The notes under the pieces: model-generated
Told to the model about the DNA's origin: nothing
Database searches by the model: none
Seen by the model: only the letters and a program-made list of their open reading frames with translations
Position numbers and translations under genes: made by a program
Source of the DNA: Sympetrum striolatum
Taxonomy: Eukaryota > Arthropoda > Insecta > Odonata > Libellulidae
Assembly: GCA_947579665.1 (NCBI GenBank)
Contig: OX388343.1
Span: 102,987,657 to 103,051,656, forward strand
Reading direction: 5' to 3'
Length of the DNA stretch: 64,000 nt
In this document: positions 46,900-58,600 of the stretch, piece after piece
How the letters are laid out: every line of letters starts with the position of its first letter
Numbering within the stretch: position 1 is the first letter of the stretch

Positions 46900-47537
46900 A
46901 TATTGATTTCCACCGATTAAGAGATCTACTGTCAGATTGCGCTTGGGATGATGTTTATTTGCAAAGTTATCCAACTGTGGCTTATGGTCTTTTTTTGGAC
47001 AAATTGAAGTCTTGTATTGATCTAGCATCCAACATAGTTATAAAAAGTAACAAATACAAACTAATTAAATCTTGGATGACGAGGTCGTTATTCTATAGAG
47101 TTGCCAGACGGAATTTACTTTATATTAAAATTCGGAAACAGCCTTTTAATGAAAAATTGTTACGTCATTATAAATCCTATAAACAGCGGCTCGAAAAAGA
47201 TATACAGAAGTGTAAAGAAAGGTATTATATGCTGGTATTTGATAGTAACTCTAATAACACCCGTGAGCAATAGAGAACTTTAGAAAAAATAATTGGTGAG
47301 AAATTAAGAAATTCTAGAATAGACAGAATTAGAACAGGTAATGGAAATTACTTAGCTGAAACGCAGGAGATAATGAAGGAATTTAATACTCATTTTATTG
47401 AAACCACGAAATTATGGAACTGCGACTTAGATCTTCATCGTAATTTAGATGCGCAAGGCGAATGGTTTCCAGAACGAGTTTTGAGTAAGTCAATATTCTT
47501 TGCACCGACTAATGAAAAATAAGTAATTAATATTATA
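46836..47537 (+). pseudogene. LINE ORF2, region between endonuclease and RT, with stops
   Basis: The frame starts in phase with the RT (46836) after a frameshift from the endonuclease frame. It has stops at 47271-47273 (TAG) and 47520-47522 (TAA). The protein (many Lys/Arg/Tyr, e.g. KSCIDLASN, HYKSYKQRLEK) matches the position of the variable linker of ORF2 proteins. No separate function is inferred. Confidence 0.7.
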
Positions 47538-48725
47538 ATGGAGTTGAAATCTAAGAGTTCTAAAGGTGTAGACGAACTGGCGGCATTTGTAATAAAAGAA
47601 GTGAAAACAGCAATATCTCAAGTATTCGCTTATATTCCTAATATCAGTATGCAGACAGGGGTATTTCCCGATCAGCTAAAAACAGCAATAGTAATACCAG
47701 TATTAAAAAAGGGTGACAAGTTAAATTTAAATAATTATAGACCAATATCCTTGTTGCCTGTATTTTCAAAGGTTCTTGAAAAAATTATTAAAGTGCGATT
47801 ATTAAGTTTTTTAAATAGTCAAACATTTTTCAGCAAAAATCAGTTTGGTTTCCAAAGTGGTAAATGTACAGAGGATGCCCTCTCGCACTTCTGCTTGGAC
47901 ATTTACAAAGGCCTTAATAATAAACTTAAAGTTGCTGGTCTGTTTATTGATATTACGAAAGCTTTTGATTCTGTGAGTCATAAGATACTACTAAAAAAAT
48001 TAAGTAATTCTGGTATTAGGGGTATTGCACTGGACTGGTTCGATAGCTACCTCAGTAACAGATACCAGTGTGTGAGGATAGATAATTATTACAGTAATAA
48101 GACTCAGCTTACTTGTGGTGTTCCTCAGGGCTAGTAGGGAGGGAGCAGGGAGTGCATAGTCTTGGGTCCTATTTTATTTTTGATATATGCAAATAATCTA
48201 TGTGAAGGTAGATTCGAAGGAAAGCTTACTTCCTTTGCAGACGACACTGCCCTTAGCTATACAGCCAGTGATTCAAATGCACTGTACAGACAGATGCAGA
48301 ATGATTTAAATAAGCTACATCATTGGTTTTCTGCAAATTCTATGTCATTAAGCGATGAAACAAAATTTATTCAATTTAGTTTGAGGAAAGGTACAGTTGG
48401 ACTAAATAATCTGTATTATAGATGTATGAAATGTGTTAAGGAAAATGTTTCTTCATGTTCATATTGCATACCAATTCAAAGGGTTGATTACATAAAATAT
48501 TTAGGAATTTATTTTGATGAGAACCTAAACTGGAAACAACATATTAATAAATTGTATTCTGAGACAATCTCATCAATTAGGAAATTTTATTTATTAAAAT
48601 ATGTATGTCCATATACTGTATTAATTAAGGTGTATCATGCTCTAGTGAACTCTAGGCTGCAATATGGTATTGTTTGTTGGGGGGGTGCATTCATTACTAA
48701 TTTAAAGCCATTAATAGTGGCATAG
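47538..48725 (+). pseudogene. LINE ORF2, reverse transcriptase domain
   Basis: RT motifs are clear: KKGDKLNLNNYRPISLLPV, KILEK-type helix (KVLEKII), FGFQSGKCTEDAL, AGLFIDITKAFDSVSH (first catalytic Asp), CGVPQG (48115-48132), VLGPILFLIYANN (48159 on) and FADDTAL with the catalytic AspAsp pair. Between CGVPQG and VLGP, where the family has one residue, there are nine codons starting with two TAGs (48132-48158). This is a 24 bp net insertion that keeps the phase but adds two stops. The last part ends at 48725 with a TAG before KKIIR. The element is therefore dead. Confidence 0.92.
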
Positions 48726-49340
48726 AAGAAAATTATTCGAATTATGTCAAGAGCGCATGGTACTGCGCATTCTTTTCCTCTATTTTTTAAGGTAAAAATT
48801 ATGCCACTGAGACATTTATTTGTATAAAAAGTGCTGAGGATGTACTATAATCATGGCGGTGATGAAAATAAACCATCACCGTATATATATAGTATATATT
48901 AAGATCTAAACAAACAATAATCCCAAAACCCAACTGTGAATTTTTTAGATATTCTTTTTTGTATATTAGTTCAAAATTTTTTAGTTATTTACGGGAGAAC
49001 ATAACCACTGCTACAACAGAAATTACGTTTGTGAAATTAATTAAGGAGTATTTATTTAAATATGATGATATTGAATTTATGTTTAAAAAAATTGTATGAA
49101 AGCTATTTTGTGGAATTTTATGATTTCATTATTATAATTTATTTTGTAAATTTTTTGATACGCATGGTCTACATTTTATTTTATGTTATGTAACAAATTA
49201 AATGGCTTGTGTATTATTTGCCAAGTAAATGAAGAGTCGGTAACCCCAAAACAGGTGGCTGTCACCTTAGGGGTACCTATATTCCTGACAATTGTTGTAT
49301 AAAATGTAATTTATGCAGGGCCGAGGAATAAAAAGATTCA

Positions 49341-49371
<31 letters not shown>
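49341..49371 (+). repeat. (ATT)n tail of the LINE
   Basis: About ten ATT units follow AATAAAAAGATTCA, the 3' end of the LINE. The non-poly(A) trinucleotide tail marks the 3' junction of the insertion. Confidence 0.85.
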
Positions 49372-49372
<1 letters not shown>

Positions 49373-49374
<2 letters not shown>

Positions 49375-49897
49375 GAACTAAAAAAGAGAAAAAATTAAAC
49401 TTTAAGATAGTGGTTTCACAAACTGATCATAATTCACCCTATTTTCTTGATGTGGTGCTGAAAAATGAATTGTTATTTCTGGCTTATAAAAAAGGTCAAC
49501 TAGACATAATGGCTAAATTAACATTATCAGGCTGAAAATTAAGTGAACATTAATTTTGAAATCCATATATTTCCTTTTCTAATATATTTTAGCAAGCACT
49601 GACTCAATAGTAACTTTTTAATAAGTTTGCCTTCTTTTTTGAAAGACCCAGTATTTTCTCACACTTGCTTCAAATGTTGGCATTTGCTTTCACCAGGAAG
49701 CTTTACTTTCTGTTATCAGTTGCAGATCAATGTAAATCTTATTAATCATTAGATTCAAAAGTTTTGATCGTAATTTTGCATTGTATCTTCAAACAGAAGC
49801 TTTATATTTATGTAAAATTTTAATAAGCAAATCTCTTAGATATTTATTTCTGCTGTATAATTTGATTTTAAAATCTATAATTGACATTATCTTCCAG
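49373..49897. other. Remainder of the protease intron
   Basis: AT-rich DNA with no exon seen. The acceptor CTTCCAG ends at 49897. Confidence 0.5.
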
Positions 49898-50135
49898 ACA
49901 GTCTGTTCGTCTTGGTGAATACAATACTAGAATGTATGCAATAGAATGCTCAGAAAATGCAAAATAATTTCAAATAATTTTATGGAAATGGATACTTGTG
50001 AGCCAGCTAGAGACTATGATGTCAAGAATAACAAGGTGCATGAGCAATTTAAGCAAGTTGGGAATCTTGCGCATAACATTGGCATTGTCCAGCTTCAGAA
50101 AAGTTTCATTACACCCATAAGTATTCTCCAATTTT
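49898..50135 (+). pseudogene. Serine protease exon, frame-broken, catalytic Asp replaced
   Basis: It continues the previous exon in phase as QSVRLGEYNTRMYAIEC, a typical S1 stretch, but then meets TAA at 49964-49966. The homologous sequence resumes one phase over as DTCEPARDYDVKNNKV, then HEQFKQ...AHNIGIVQLQKSFITP. The block normally written NDIALVRL, which holds the catalytic Asp102, reads HNIGIVQL here, with Asn instead of Asp. The region with the catalytic Ser (GDSGG) was not found up to the window end. Together with the altered activation site this indicates a decaying gene or a serine protease homologue; the frameshift favours a pseudogene, unless it is an assembly error. The right exon end is uncertain. 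Confidence 0.7.
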
Positions 50136-51412
50136 ATCATAGTCAGTCATTTCCAAATCTCTTACATTTCTCTTCACTTAATACTTTATGTTTCTCTTTA
50201 CTTTACAAGACTTTCAAGTGTTGCTTGTGTTTATCACTAGAACTCTTGGTAACATATTTTTATTAGGTTTTAAGTTGCCTAAGTTTAATTAATCATTCTG
50301 GACTGATTAGCCTTAAATCAATTTCAGAATCCAGTATCTCATATCTCTTTATTTAATCCAATAAACATGTGATTCATCTGTAGTACAGGTCAAGAACTAA
50401 AATAGTACACAATTAAATTAGTATTAAGCCAATAAAAGATAGATAAAAAAACTAAACCCTTTCCTTAAAAGATAGATATTTACTTTAATTAGAATAAAAT
50501 TTTTAAGTCCAAGTAAATATCCCATAAGTACAGAATATCATTTTTCTAAGAATTTGTCAACAAACAGAACATATGTAATAAAATATAGACAGGATACATA
50601 GAGATATATCAAGTTTTGCTGAAAATAGATAAAATTTCACTTACAGAATAAATAGATCTCTTTAAAAGTGAATCCTAAGATTTAACTTAAACATACTGGC
50701 ACAGTCTTTAGCTTTTAAGAAAGGTTTTTATAGAGCTTAACACTTTGATGATAAAGCCCATTAGGACAAAGGGTTGACTTTTTACATACATGAATATCAT
50801 GTTTTGTTCTTTTTCTTTTTTTTGTATCGTACGTAAGAAACAATATCTTTCATTTCATTGAGACAATATTTCATTTTTAATCTTTCAAATTTCCTCATTA
50901 AATTATGGTAGACTGCAAAAATTCATCAAAAGGTACCATAGTTACCAACAAACCAATGGTATGAAAGAATAAAAAACATAGTAAAACTTAGCAACATATA
51001 ATCACAGTTTGTAGTAAGGCATTCATTTGTGAGCATATATACATGAGTACCTTTGGTATGTTCATTTGCCTTACTATTCCTGATTAAATGCCATTTCTTT
51101 TGTTTCTTGGTAACTTACCCCATCCTTTAGGCCATCTTACATCTTCTACCTCTGTTTGTTTTAAAGTTTATGGTTAATGAAGTTTGACAATGATTGACAC
51201 AGAGAATAGAAAATAATAATAACAAAACTTTTTATGATTTCTGCTCTGATACGCTCTGACACAAATTGTTGGCAAATTAATTATTCACCTTGCTTTGATT
51301 TTTAAATAAGTAAATACAGAAATTTTTATCTCCAAAACATATTTTCTTATTATTACAATATATCCGTACACATCTATTTCATAAAAATTATATTATTGTG
51401 TAATTTCTACAG
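50136..51412. other. No further protease exon recognised
   Basis: AT-rich DNA. I looked for the disulfide-rich middle part and GDSGGP and did not find them. The stretch ends at an acceptor-like 'tttctacag' (51404-51412) before the hAT frame. Confidence 0.4.
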
Positions 51413-52720
51413 ATAGGTCCATGTTGGAACCAAAGAAAAAATGTAGACAATACAATGTGGAATATTTAAAATATGGTTTCATTCAATCACCCACAAACAA
51501 GACATTACCAATGTGCCTAATTTGCCACAAGGTGTTTTCCAATGAAGCTATGAAACCTTTGCGATTAGAAGAGCACTTGAGTAAAATACATCCTGAGAAA
51601 AAATATAAAAATATATCTCACTTTCAAATGCTCAGAGATCAACATTCGAGACATCCTACTTTGGGTGATATGTTTTCAGCCGCATCAAAAGAAGAAATTG
51701 ATGGATTATGTGCTTCATATAATATTTCCTTACTCATTGCTAAATCAGGAAAACCACACTCAATTGGCGAAGAATTGACAATTCCAGCTTTGAATGAAGT
51801 TCTGTGTATCATACTGCATAAGCCACCATCTGATATAATTTTAAAAATTCCATTGAGTAATAATACAGTGCAGAGGTGAATAGATGAAATGTCAGAGGAT
51901 GTGGAGAGTTCTCTAGCTGATATTTTTGAAGACTACTGAGTTTTCATTACAGCTTGATGAATCTACTTTGCCAAAAAATGAGTCTTTACTTCTGGTGTAC
52001 GTTAGCTTCATAAAAGATGAAAGCATTTGTCAAGAATTATTATTTGCAAGAATGTTAGAAACGGACCTTAAAGGAAAATCTGTTTTTGGCATTTTGGAAC
52101 ACTATTTTGAAGAAAAAGGAATTCCTCTGAATGATATGTTGTCTGTTGCTACCGATGGTGCTCTGGCAATGGTTGGATGTCACAGTGGTTTTATTTCATA
52201 GTATTTGAAAAGAGCGGTACCAAAAGTAGTCGCCCTGCATTGTGCATTATTCCAGATTGGGTCATAGACCCTCTAACTTAGAAATCAAAGAATTATCACT
52301 ACACGAGGAGTTTATTGAATTGTCAACAAATGAAGAGTTGAAATTTAAATTAAAAAATGGGTATCATGAATTTTGGCTTCAACCTCAAATTCCAATATTA
52401 TATCCAGCCTTATGAGCTGCAGTAAAGAAATTTTTCATTGCTTTTCCGTCCTCATATTTAGCATGGTGACCAATCTATTAACTAAGAAAAGAAACAGGTT
52501 GTCAATAGTGGAACCCATTGATTTAAGGTTATTAATGACAAAATGGCACCAGATATTGATAAATTAGATTCATCGTATCAAGCTCAGCAGTCTCATTAAT
52601 AATATTATATTGATTATTAATAACATGTTTTAATCATTCTGTAAATAATACTTCAATATCTTAAGATTAAAGAAAATTAAAAATTTGTTCTTGTTTTTCA
52701 ATATATAGCATGTACAATGT
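51413..52720 (+). pseudogene. Broken hAT-superfamily transposase with BED-type zinc finger
   Basis: The first frame (51421-51879) opens with basic residues and YLKYGFI, then MCLICHKVFSNEA with LEEHLSKIH, a C-x2-C...H-x4-H BED-like DNA-binding finger. It ends at a TGA after NTVQR. A frameshift near 51925 leads to LQLDESTLP and ELLFARMLETDLKGKSVF, then ATDGALAMVG, the start of the RNase H-fold catalytic core. A TAG at 52199 follows FIS. After VALHC about half of the core is missing and the frame resumes with EIKELSLHEEF. A TGA stands for Trp in PAL-AAVKKFF, and a C-terminal dimerisation-like TNLLTKKRNRLSIVE follows. The pattern matches the ZBED8/FAM200-like group of hAT transposases. It is inactive. 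Confidence 0.82.
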
Positions 52721-53639
52721 AGTTAACCTAAGGGGGTCTCTATCAAATTATTGACTGAAAAAGTGGGTGCTATAAACAAAACAGCATTGTCTTTTTAAAA
52801 AATGTTTTGGCAATCAAAGGTTTGGGTGTGTTTAATTTGATGGGTGTGCCTCAAATGACCAACACTCAATTCACCGACTGTTCGATTGACCATCAGCTCA
52901 GTTGAATGACAGCTTGATTGAACAACATCACAACCCATCCCAATTACAATGATATATAACTTCTGTGAAGTGCATATTTCCAACAGCATATTAACAGTGG
53001 TTCAAATGTCATTGAATCAAACGTCGCTCAAGTGTGGGTAAGTCATTCGAGGGGATCCCTATTTTTATGAATTCATGGAATATGCACTTTTCATATGGAG
53101 AACTAGCAGAAGTGCCCATAGCTAAAAATGACATGTACACAACTCGCAAAACAAATTCTCATTTTTATGATGTTTTTTTATTGGAGCTTACAAAATATCA
53201 TTTTCATATTTAATAACCAAAATGTTTGTGTTCACTGGTTCACTGAACCCCCTAGAAAACTACTGCACTATTTTTCTATGGACCAATGTTCTTTCCATAA
53301 CCCAAATATCCTTGTCACCAATCACTGCGCCTAACATTTCCTTTTTTGAGTCGCGATTCCTGCCGCTTTTGGTTCTAACTAGCTTGACTTCGCCCGAGGT
53401 TCACACTCCGAAGTGAACCCCTTTAGACGTCGCGTTATAAGTGAAGAGCGGTGAGGGGAAAGAGGGGCTTTTAAACATGGGCCGATCGCTGCACTAAGAT
53501 GCAGCGACAGCCGACGAGAATGGCTTCATAAGATTTTCGGAAATTTGATATTTAGCACTTCCCTGAAAATTAGACAGTTTAAATTCGAGGGATCGCTGGA
53601 AGCCGTGCATATCCAACGAAAACTACAAACACACTCTCG
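52721..53639. other. No gene recognised
   Basis: 'gggggtc...caaaa...gtgggtgctataa' at 52732-52775 may be the right end of the hAT element. The rest shows no domain. The short open frames at 53128-53416 look random. Confidence 0.35.
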
Positions 53640-53925
53640 AAGATTATCCTTGGTTCGACGCTAGGCCAGGGCAAATATTCCCCTATTTAAAATGCATTGC
53701 GGCGATTTTTCAGTTTTTTTAATGCCTTCCCGATAACATGGAAACTTAAAACCCAGCATGTGAATATAGTTCACAAATACATTACATATACGCTGTTTAT
53801 CGTTTCCCTGATGATCCTTGGTTCGATTCCAGAGCAACATTTACATTACTCTACGCACTGCAAAAGGGGATAGTGGAATTTTATTTTAGAATCATCCCGG
53901 TATGATATCGACATAAAACTTCAGA
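53640..53925 (+). repeat. Two SINE-like fragments with B boxes
   Basis: At 53650 CCTTGGTTCGACGCTAGG and at 53817 CCTTGGTTCGATTCCAG are B-box-like. The first is followed by 'gataacatggaaactta', similar to 25180-25205 ('caataatatagaaacttga'), and each by an AT-rich tail. They look like 3' parts of tRNA-derived SINEs without a clear A box. Confidence 0.45.
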
Positions 53926-55500
53926 ATAAAAGCTATGTAATGGCTACTCATAATACGGTGCAATATTGTGAATTTACGGAGTTCGTTCGTATGCAGTCTA
54001 CATATTCAGTTACGTTGTTGTGGTTGCTTGTGGCGTATTCAGTACACAAACCTACTGCGTTACGTGTTTGTGAACAGATTTTCTCGCTCTTCACGATGAC
54101 CAGTGTCCAATTTCTGAAAGATATTAATATTGCCTATCTTTCTGTTGAAGAAAATGGGCAATAAAAGAAGTAGGAAGACCTATTCCTTTGCTGAACCTAT
54201 CTCAGAGTCAGAGTAACAGATACTGCCGAGTGTTTAAGCCACAAATATATTAGATAAACAGTTGGATTTGTGGCTGTGACTCTTCCAATAGGCTATACTA
54301 TTTCCCTTGTTTGCTCTAAGCAAGGACGCGATCTGGACAAAAGTAGATGTGTTCGATTTAAGGTATTTATCTCAAAAAATTGCAAAGCGTGAGGAATCTA
54401 TTGGACGCAAGAATGCCAGTTTGGATCTTTCAGTTTTGGGTAAAACGGTGATCAGAAATACTTCAGCCTTGAATAAAACAATTTAAGGTAATTGATTTAC
54501 TTTCTTATGATTATATTTGATTGTTCTACAAATAAATATAACTTAGTCAAAAGGTAATTCGGTCTTTAAAAATACATTCGAATAAATATGAAGCGATACT
54601 TAAAAAAAGATCAATTTTCGTGAATGTGGGGATTTTGTGCAACAAAGTCATACATTGATGCAACCCGAAACATTTATTTTCATATTTCTAAGGCTTTTAT
54701 CCACTGTTGTTGTGAATTATCCTTCGTCCATGAAAGCAGAAGCAATATTCCAGGACGCGTCACATTATTCAACCATATTCGCAGCCACTTAAAAAAATAC
54801 GGCTTTGAGGTGAAACCCCTGTTTTTTTAGACACGCGCCGCCACTGGAACTATTACTACTGAAATAGATATATTGAATAAACTCGCTTTTTAAATTAATA
54901 CAGTTACGTACACGGATAAATTTTTAAGGTTTATTCTTTCTAAGATAAAATCATAATTTCCCAACAAATGAGCAAATTATCATAGACGTTTCAAAAACCT
55001 GTCACTTGCTTCCCACTTTGCCAAGCACCTTCTTGAGCCCGGTCATGCAGGAGATTTTCTACCAAAAATTATGCATACAGAAAGTAAAGGCACTCAATAC
55101 TGAGTAACTCAAAATCCTTAAACACACTAATTCCCGGAACTTCACCATTTTTAATGAATTCCTTTTCCCTTCCCACTCCCCCCCTATCCGTTCTCTCCTC
55201 CCTCAGTGGCCGGAAACATTCCACTGTTAACATTGTACCAATGTGCTTGGTTGCCTTAATGTCCCCCCTTCCCATACCTTCTCCCCCTCTCATTCCTCCT
55301 TTCAATCTGTATCACGAACTTAGAAAGTATAGGACTGGAAATTGCTGAAATTTTTTGGCTCCCTTAATGTCCGCATCCGCAAGATGGCAGCCGCGAGATG
55401 GCAGCACTGAAGTTCGCCCTTTGAATCTTATATGGAGTAAACGGTGAAAAAGCACGATTATGATACATATGTAATAAAGAGTAATATTTACCAAAGATGG
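53926..55500. other. No gene recognised
   Basis: Open frames at 53940-54164 and 54624-54830 have no domain I recognise. A C-rich pyrimidine tract lies at 55160-55310. Confidence 0.35.
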
Positions 55501-55519
55501 AATTAATGGTGGAATGGGT

Positions 55520-55810
55520 GGAACCTGGGGAGGGAATGAGTCCCCGGGAAGACCCTGGGGGATAGGGCGTGCCCTGGGAGGGGAGGGTGTCCCCGGGTAG
55601 GCCCTGGGGGGTATGGCGGTCCCTGGGGAAAGAGGGTGTCCCCGGGAAGGCCCCAGGGGGTAGGGTGGGCCCTTTGGATGGAGGGATTCACCGGGAAGGC
55701 CCTAGGGTTGAAGGGAGTCCTCTGGAAGGCAATGGGGAGGGAGGGTATCCCCGGGTAAGACTTGGGGGGTAGGGCGGTCCTTGGGGAGGGAGGGAGTCCT
55801 CGGGAAATGT
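55520..55810 (+). repeat. 49 bp G-rich minisatellite, about 5-6 units
   Basis: The motif TCCCCGGG (with variants TCACCGGG and TCCTCGGG) occurs at 55541, 55590, 55639, 55688, 55748 and 55797, i.e. every 49 bp with one 60 bp unit. Each unit has runs of G (GGGGG, GGGAGGGAGGG). The open frames on both strands are repeats only (Pro/Arg/Gly-rich). The unit is different from the 16 bp arrays. Confidence 0.85.
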
Positions 55811-56109
55811 AATCTGGCATCCGGTGATTTCATCCAGGGTGACTTTAGTTGCACGGCGCATAAGACCTGCGTTAACTTGGTTATTGGGGCAAAGATGAGA
55901 TTTACGTAATAATGAATTTTGATGTAGAATTAAATATTTTGGTTTACTGTTAATACGCAAAAGTTAGCAAGTACGGGTAGCCACGTAAAGCAAGCGGCGA
56001 AAGTTCTTCCTCTTTCCATATCTCGGAAATGGTTAAAGCAATTGTTCCCATTCTTTTTCAATTAAGACATGCAAAGTTTTTTCCAAATTTCGTACGCAGC
56101 ATGTATACA

Positions 56110-57325
56110 TCTAAAAAAAAATCTGATGTGGCCAACACATGACTTTCTCCGTATTTATTGAAAACATAAGCCTATGCCGGTAATATATAAATAACTCCAA
56201 AACAATGAGTGTAACAGGAAAATTTTTCATACAAGCTTTGTAGTAAAAAACATAATCTATAACTTTGGTACTTAATTGAACATACCTACATTGCATTCTG
56301 ACAGAGATAAGTATGAAAAACTTCAATTTCTCGGTAAACGACAACTTTTTGGTTAACCATTATTGAAGAATAACTCCTAAACAATCAGTGTTACGAAAAT
56401 ATGGTTCATACAAAAGTTGTAGTAAAATAGATTATCTATAACTATTGTATGTAAATGTATATACCTAAATTGCATTTTGACAGAGATATGTATGAAAAAC
56501 TTCCTTTTCTGGGTAAACAAATACTTCCGGTTAACAATTATAGTGGAATAACTCCTAAACAATCAGTGTTATGAAAATATTTTTACACAAAAGTTGTAGT
56601 AAAGTACATTATCTACAAATTTTGTGTAAATGTATATACCTATATTGCATTCTGACAGAGATATGTATGAAAAACTTCCTTTTCTGGGTAAACAACAACT
56701 TCCGGTTAACCATTATTGAAGAATAACTCCTAAACAATTAGTGTTACGAAAAAATGTTTCTAAAAAAGTTGTAGTTAAGTACATTATCAATAAGTTTTAT
56801 TCATAATTGTATATACCTACATAGCATTTTGACAGAGATATGTATGAAAAACTTCCATTTCTGGATTAACAACAAGTTCCGGTTAACCATTATTGGAGAA
56901 TAACTCCTAAACAATCAGTGTTACGAAAAAATGTTTTATACTAAAGTTGTATTAAAGTACATTATCTACAACTTTTGTGTGTAAATGTATATACCTATAT
57001 TACATTCTTACAGAGATATTTAAGAAACAAAATTTTGTTCCGGATAAACCGTAACTTCTGGTTAAGCGATATTCTCCAAAAACTAATCAACTCTTGGCAT
57101 TGTTAGGAAAATTCTAAATATGAATTTTGAAAATGATCGGATAATTTCTTTTTAAGATAGAGCGCACACAAACATTTTAACCACAGACAGACACACAGAC
57201 AGACATGTTCGGGAAAATAGCTTAAACATGCTCTATGGGCCCCAAAACATCTATTTCCGTCGAAATCTGGAGGTCGAATTTTTTTGCGAATACAATACTT
57301 TCTTTATACTACGTATAGGGAGGAA
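56110..57325 (+). repeat. Element with 177 bp subrepeats, copy B (about 6 units)
   Basis: It matches 13530-14205, with the same ends. The marker 'ggttaac(c/a)attat' occurs at 56351, 56529, 56704 and 56881 and a decayed one at 57060, spacing 175-179 bp. The 3' part holds a 'cagacacacagacagac' tract and 'gctctatgggc'. The minus-strand open frames lie in subrepeats and are not supported. Confidence 0.8.
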
Positions 57326-57659
57326 GTAATTATTTAAAAACTTGGTAGCAGATTAACATTTTCGTGTTCAATTTCCAAATATTTTCGAAATGAGTTTGTT
57401 TAAAACATATTGGGAACAATTGGAAAAATTTTAAAGCATTTATTTGGTACCGTTATTGAAGAAATTGAAAGTGAGACAGGAAACAAAATATTCAATTATC
57501 CGCGAAAGGAGTTTAGATGTGCTGTGATATAAAAATTCGCTTTTCGATTTAGGCGTAACTGCAGATGACCAGGAAAGCAATCGTATCTAGTTGTTTCTTT
57601 AGCAAAGATGGATTGATCTCTGCAAAACACAGCGGGTGGCAAGTCGTTCACGAGTTGTA

Positions 57660-57999
57660 GTGCGTGCGGCACAAGCGGTTCATACCGTTAATACAGCGTG
57701 CTGTATTAACTGCTGCATCGGTCCGAGTCACGTGTCACTGTGGTGTGGAGGTGTTTTCTGGAGTCGATGTTGAAGATGCATGCTCTGCCCAAGGCCCTCT
57801 ATATAGAGGTCCGCCTTTTCTAACACTCCCTCGTTCGGTCGCTGGGCATATTAGTCCATTCGCTGCATTCGTTCGACTGCGACCCTCGTGTTCTGTGGAA
57901 GGCCTTCGGGCGCAGACGGTGTTCCCCTCTCTCAGGCCTCGGTTTCGAGAAGAGCGACTCATACAATGTTTGGGGAGTGCACATATTTTTATGGGATAG
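57660..57999 (+). other. GC-richer open stretch of unknown nature
   Basis: A 111-codon open frame lies in a locally GC-richer, CpG-containing patch. It includes the palindrome CCTCTATATAGAGG near 57797-57810. No domain, start context or splice pattern supports a protein. It could be part of a repeat or an unknown exon. Confidence 0.2.
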
Positions 58000-58600
58000 A
58001 AAGGTCATGAATTGGGCACAGGTTATGGGAATTAGATTATCCGATTAGAAGTATCTCTTTCGGGGTCTCAATACCGATGTTATCATAGGTAGAGAAAGGG
58101 AAAATGATAGCATAAAATACAATGTAAAAATTCCTAGAAATTTATGATTTATTTTCCGTTACGACAGAACAGGTGGTTTTATTGCGGTTAAATCTCAGTT
58201 TCGAGAAGGGCGGCTCGCCCAATTTTTTAGCAGCGCAGATACTTTTAGGGTATAGAGGTCACGCAGTGGGCACAGGTTATGGGAATTCAAATTCTGGCCG
58301 AGCGAATGACGAACGAACAGCTAACGAATGAAATGGATCATTAGCAAGCTTTACTTATGAAGGCAACCATGCATCTGAACGAAAGTGAAATTTCGATGTA
58401 ATTTGCGATGTAGCGCTCGAAAGAAACGCTTCCAATTAGACGTTTCTCATCTGTGGTCTCAATACCGATGTTATCATGAGTAGAAGAAGAGTAATTGGTA
58501 ACGTAAGAGATTGTCAATAAATTCCCACAGATTTCCGATTAATTTTCCGTGAGGATAAAACAAGTGGTTTCATTGCGGTTAAATCCTCTCAGCAAAACAC
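57935..58600 (+). repeat. Direct duplication, two diverged copies
   Basis: 57944-58190 and 58199-58590 share 'tttcgagaag.gcg.ctc', 'gggcacaggttatgggaatt', 'tctcaataccgatgttatcat' and 'gtggtttcattgcggttaaatc'. The second copy has about 140 bp extra before the 'ctcaataccg' block. Confidence 0.6.

Larger units (their letters stand above)
44985..49372 (+). mobile_element. 4.4 kb decayed non-LTR retrotransposon (CR1/Jockey-like LINE)
   Basis: It has a 5' UTR, an ORF1 with PHD finger and coiled coil (45181-46135), an ORF2 with AP-type endonuclease and reverse transcriptase (46165-48780), a ~0.55 kb 3' UTR, and an end 'gaggaataaaaagattca' followed by (ATT)n at 49341-49371. The ORF order and trinucleotide tail suit the CR1/Jockey superfamily (Daphne/Crack-like is my best guess). 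It is full length or nearly so, but carries at least three frameshifts or stops in each half. It sits in the protease intron in sense orientation. The left end is approximate and no target-site duplication was found. Confidence 0.85.

Noticed and set aside
54624..54830. DUF4817-like or other transposon-encoded helix-turn-helix protein
   Set aside because: Only a weak impression from a short stretch (IPGRVTLFNHI). No flanking conserved motifs, so not called.
57664..57999. 111-codon gene in the GC-richer patch
   Set aside because: No domain or start/splice context, and the opposite strand is open as well. Kept only as a low-confidence unknown.
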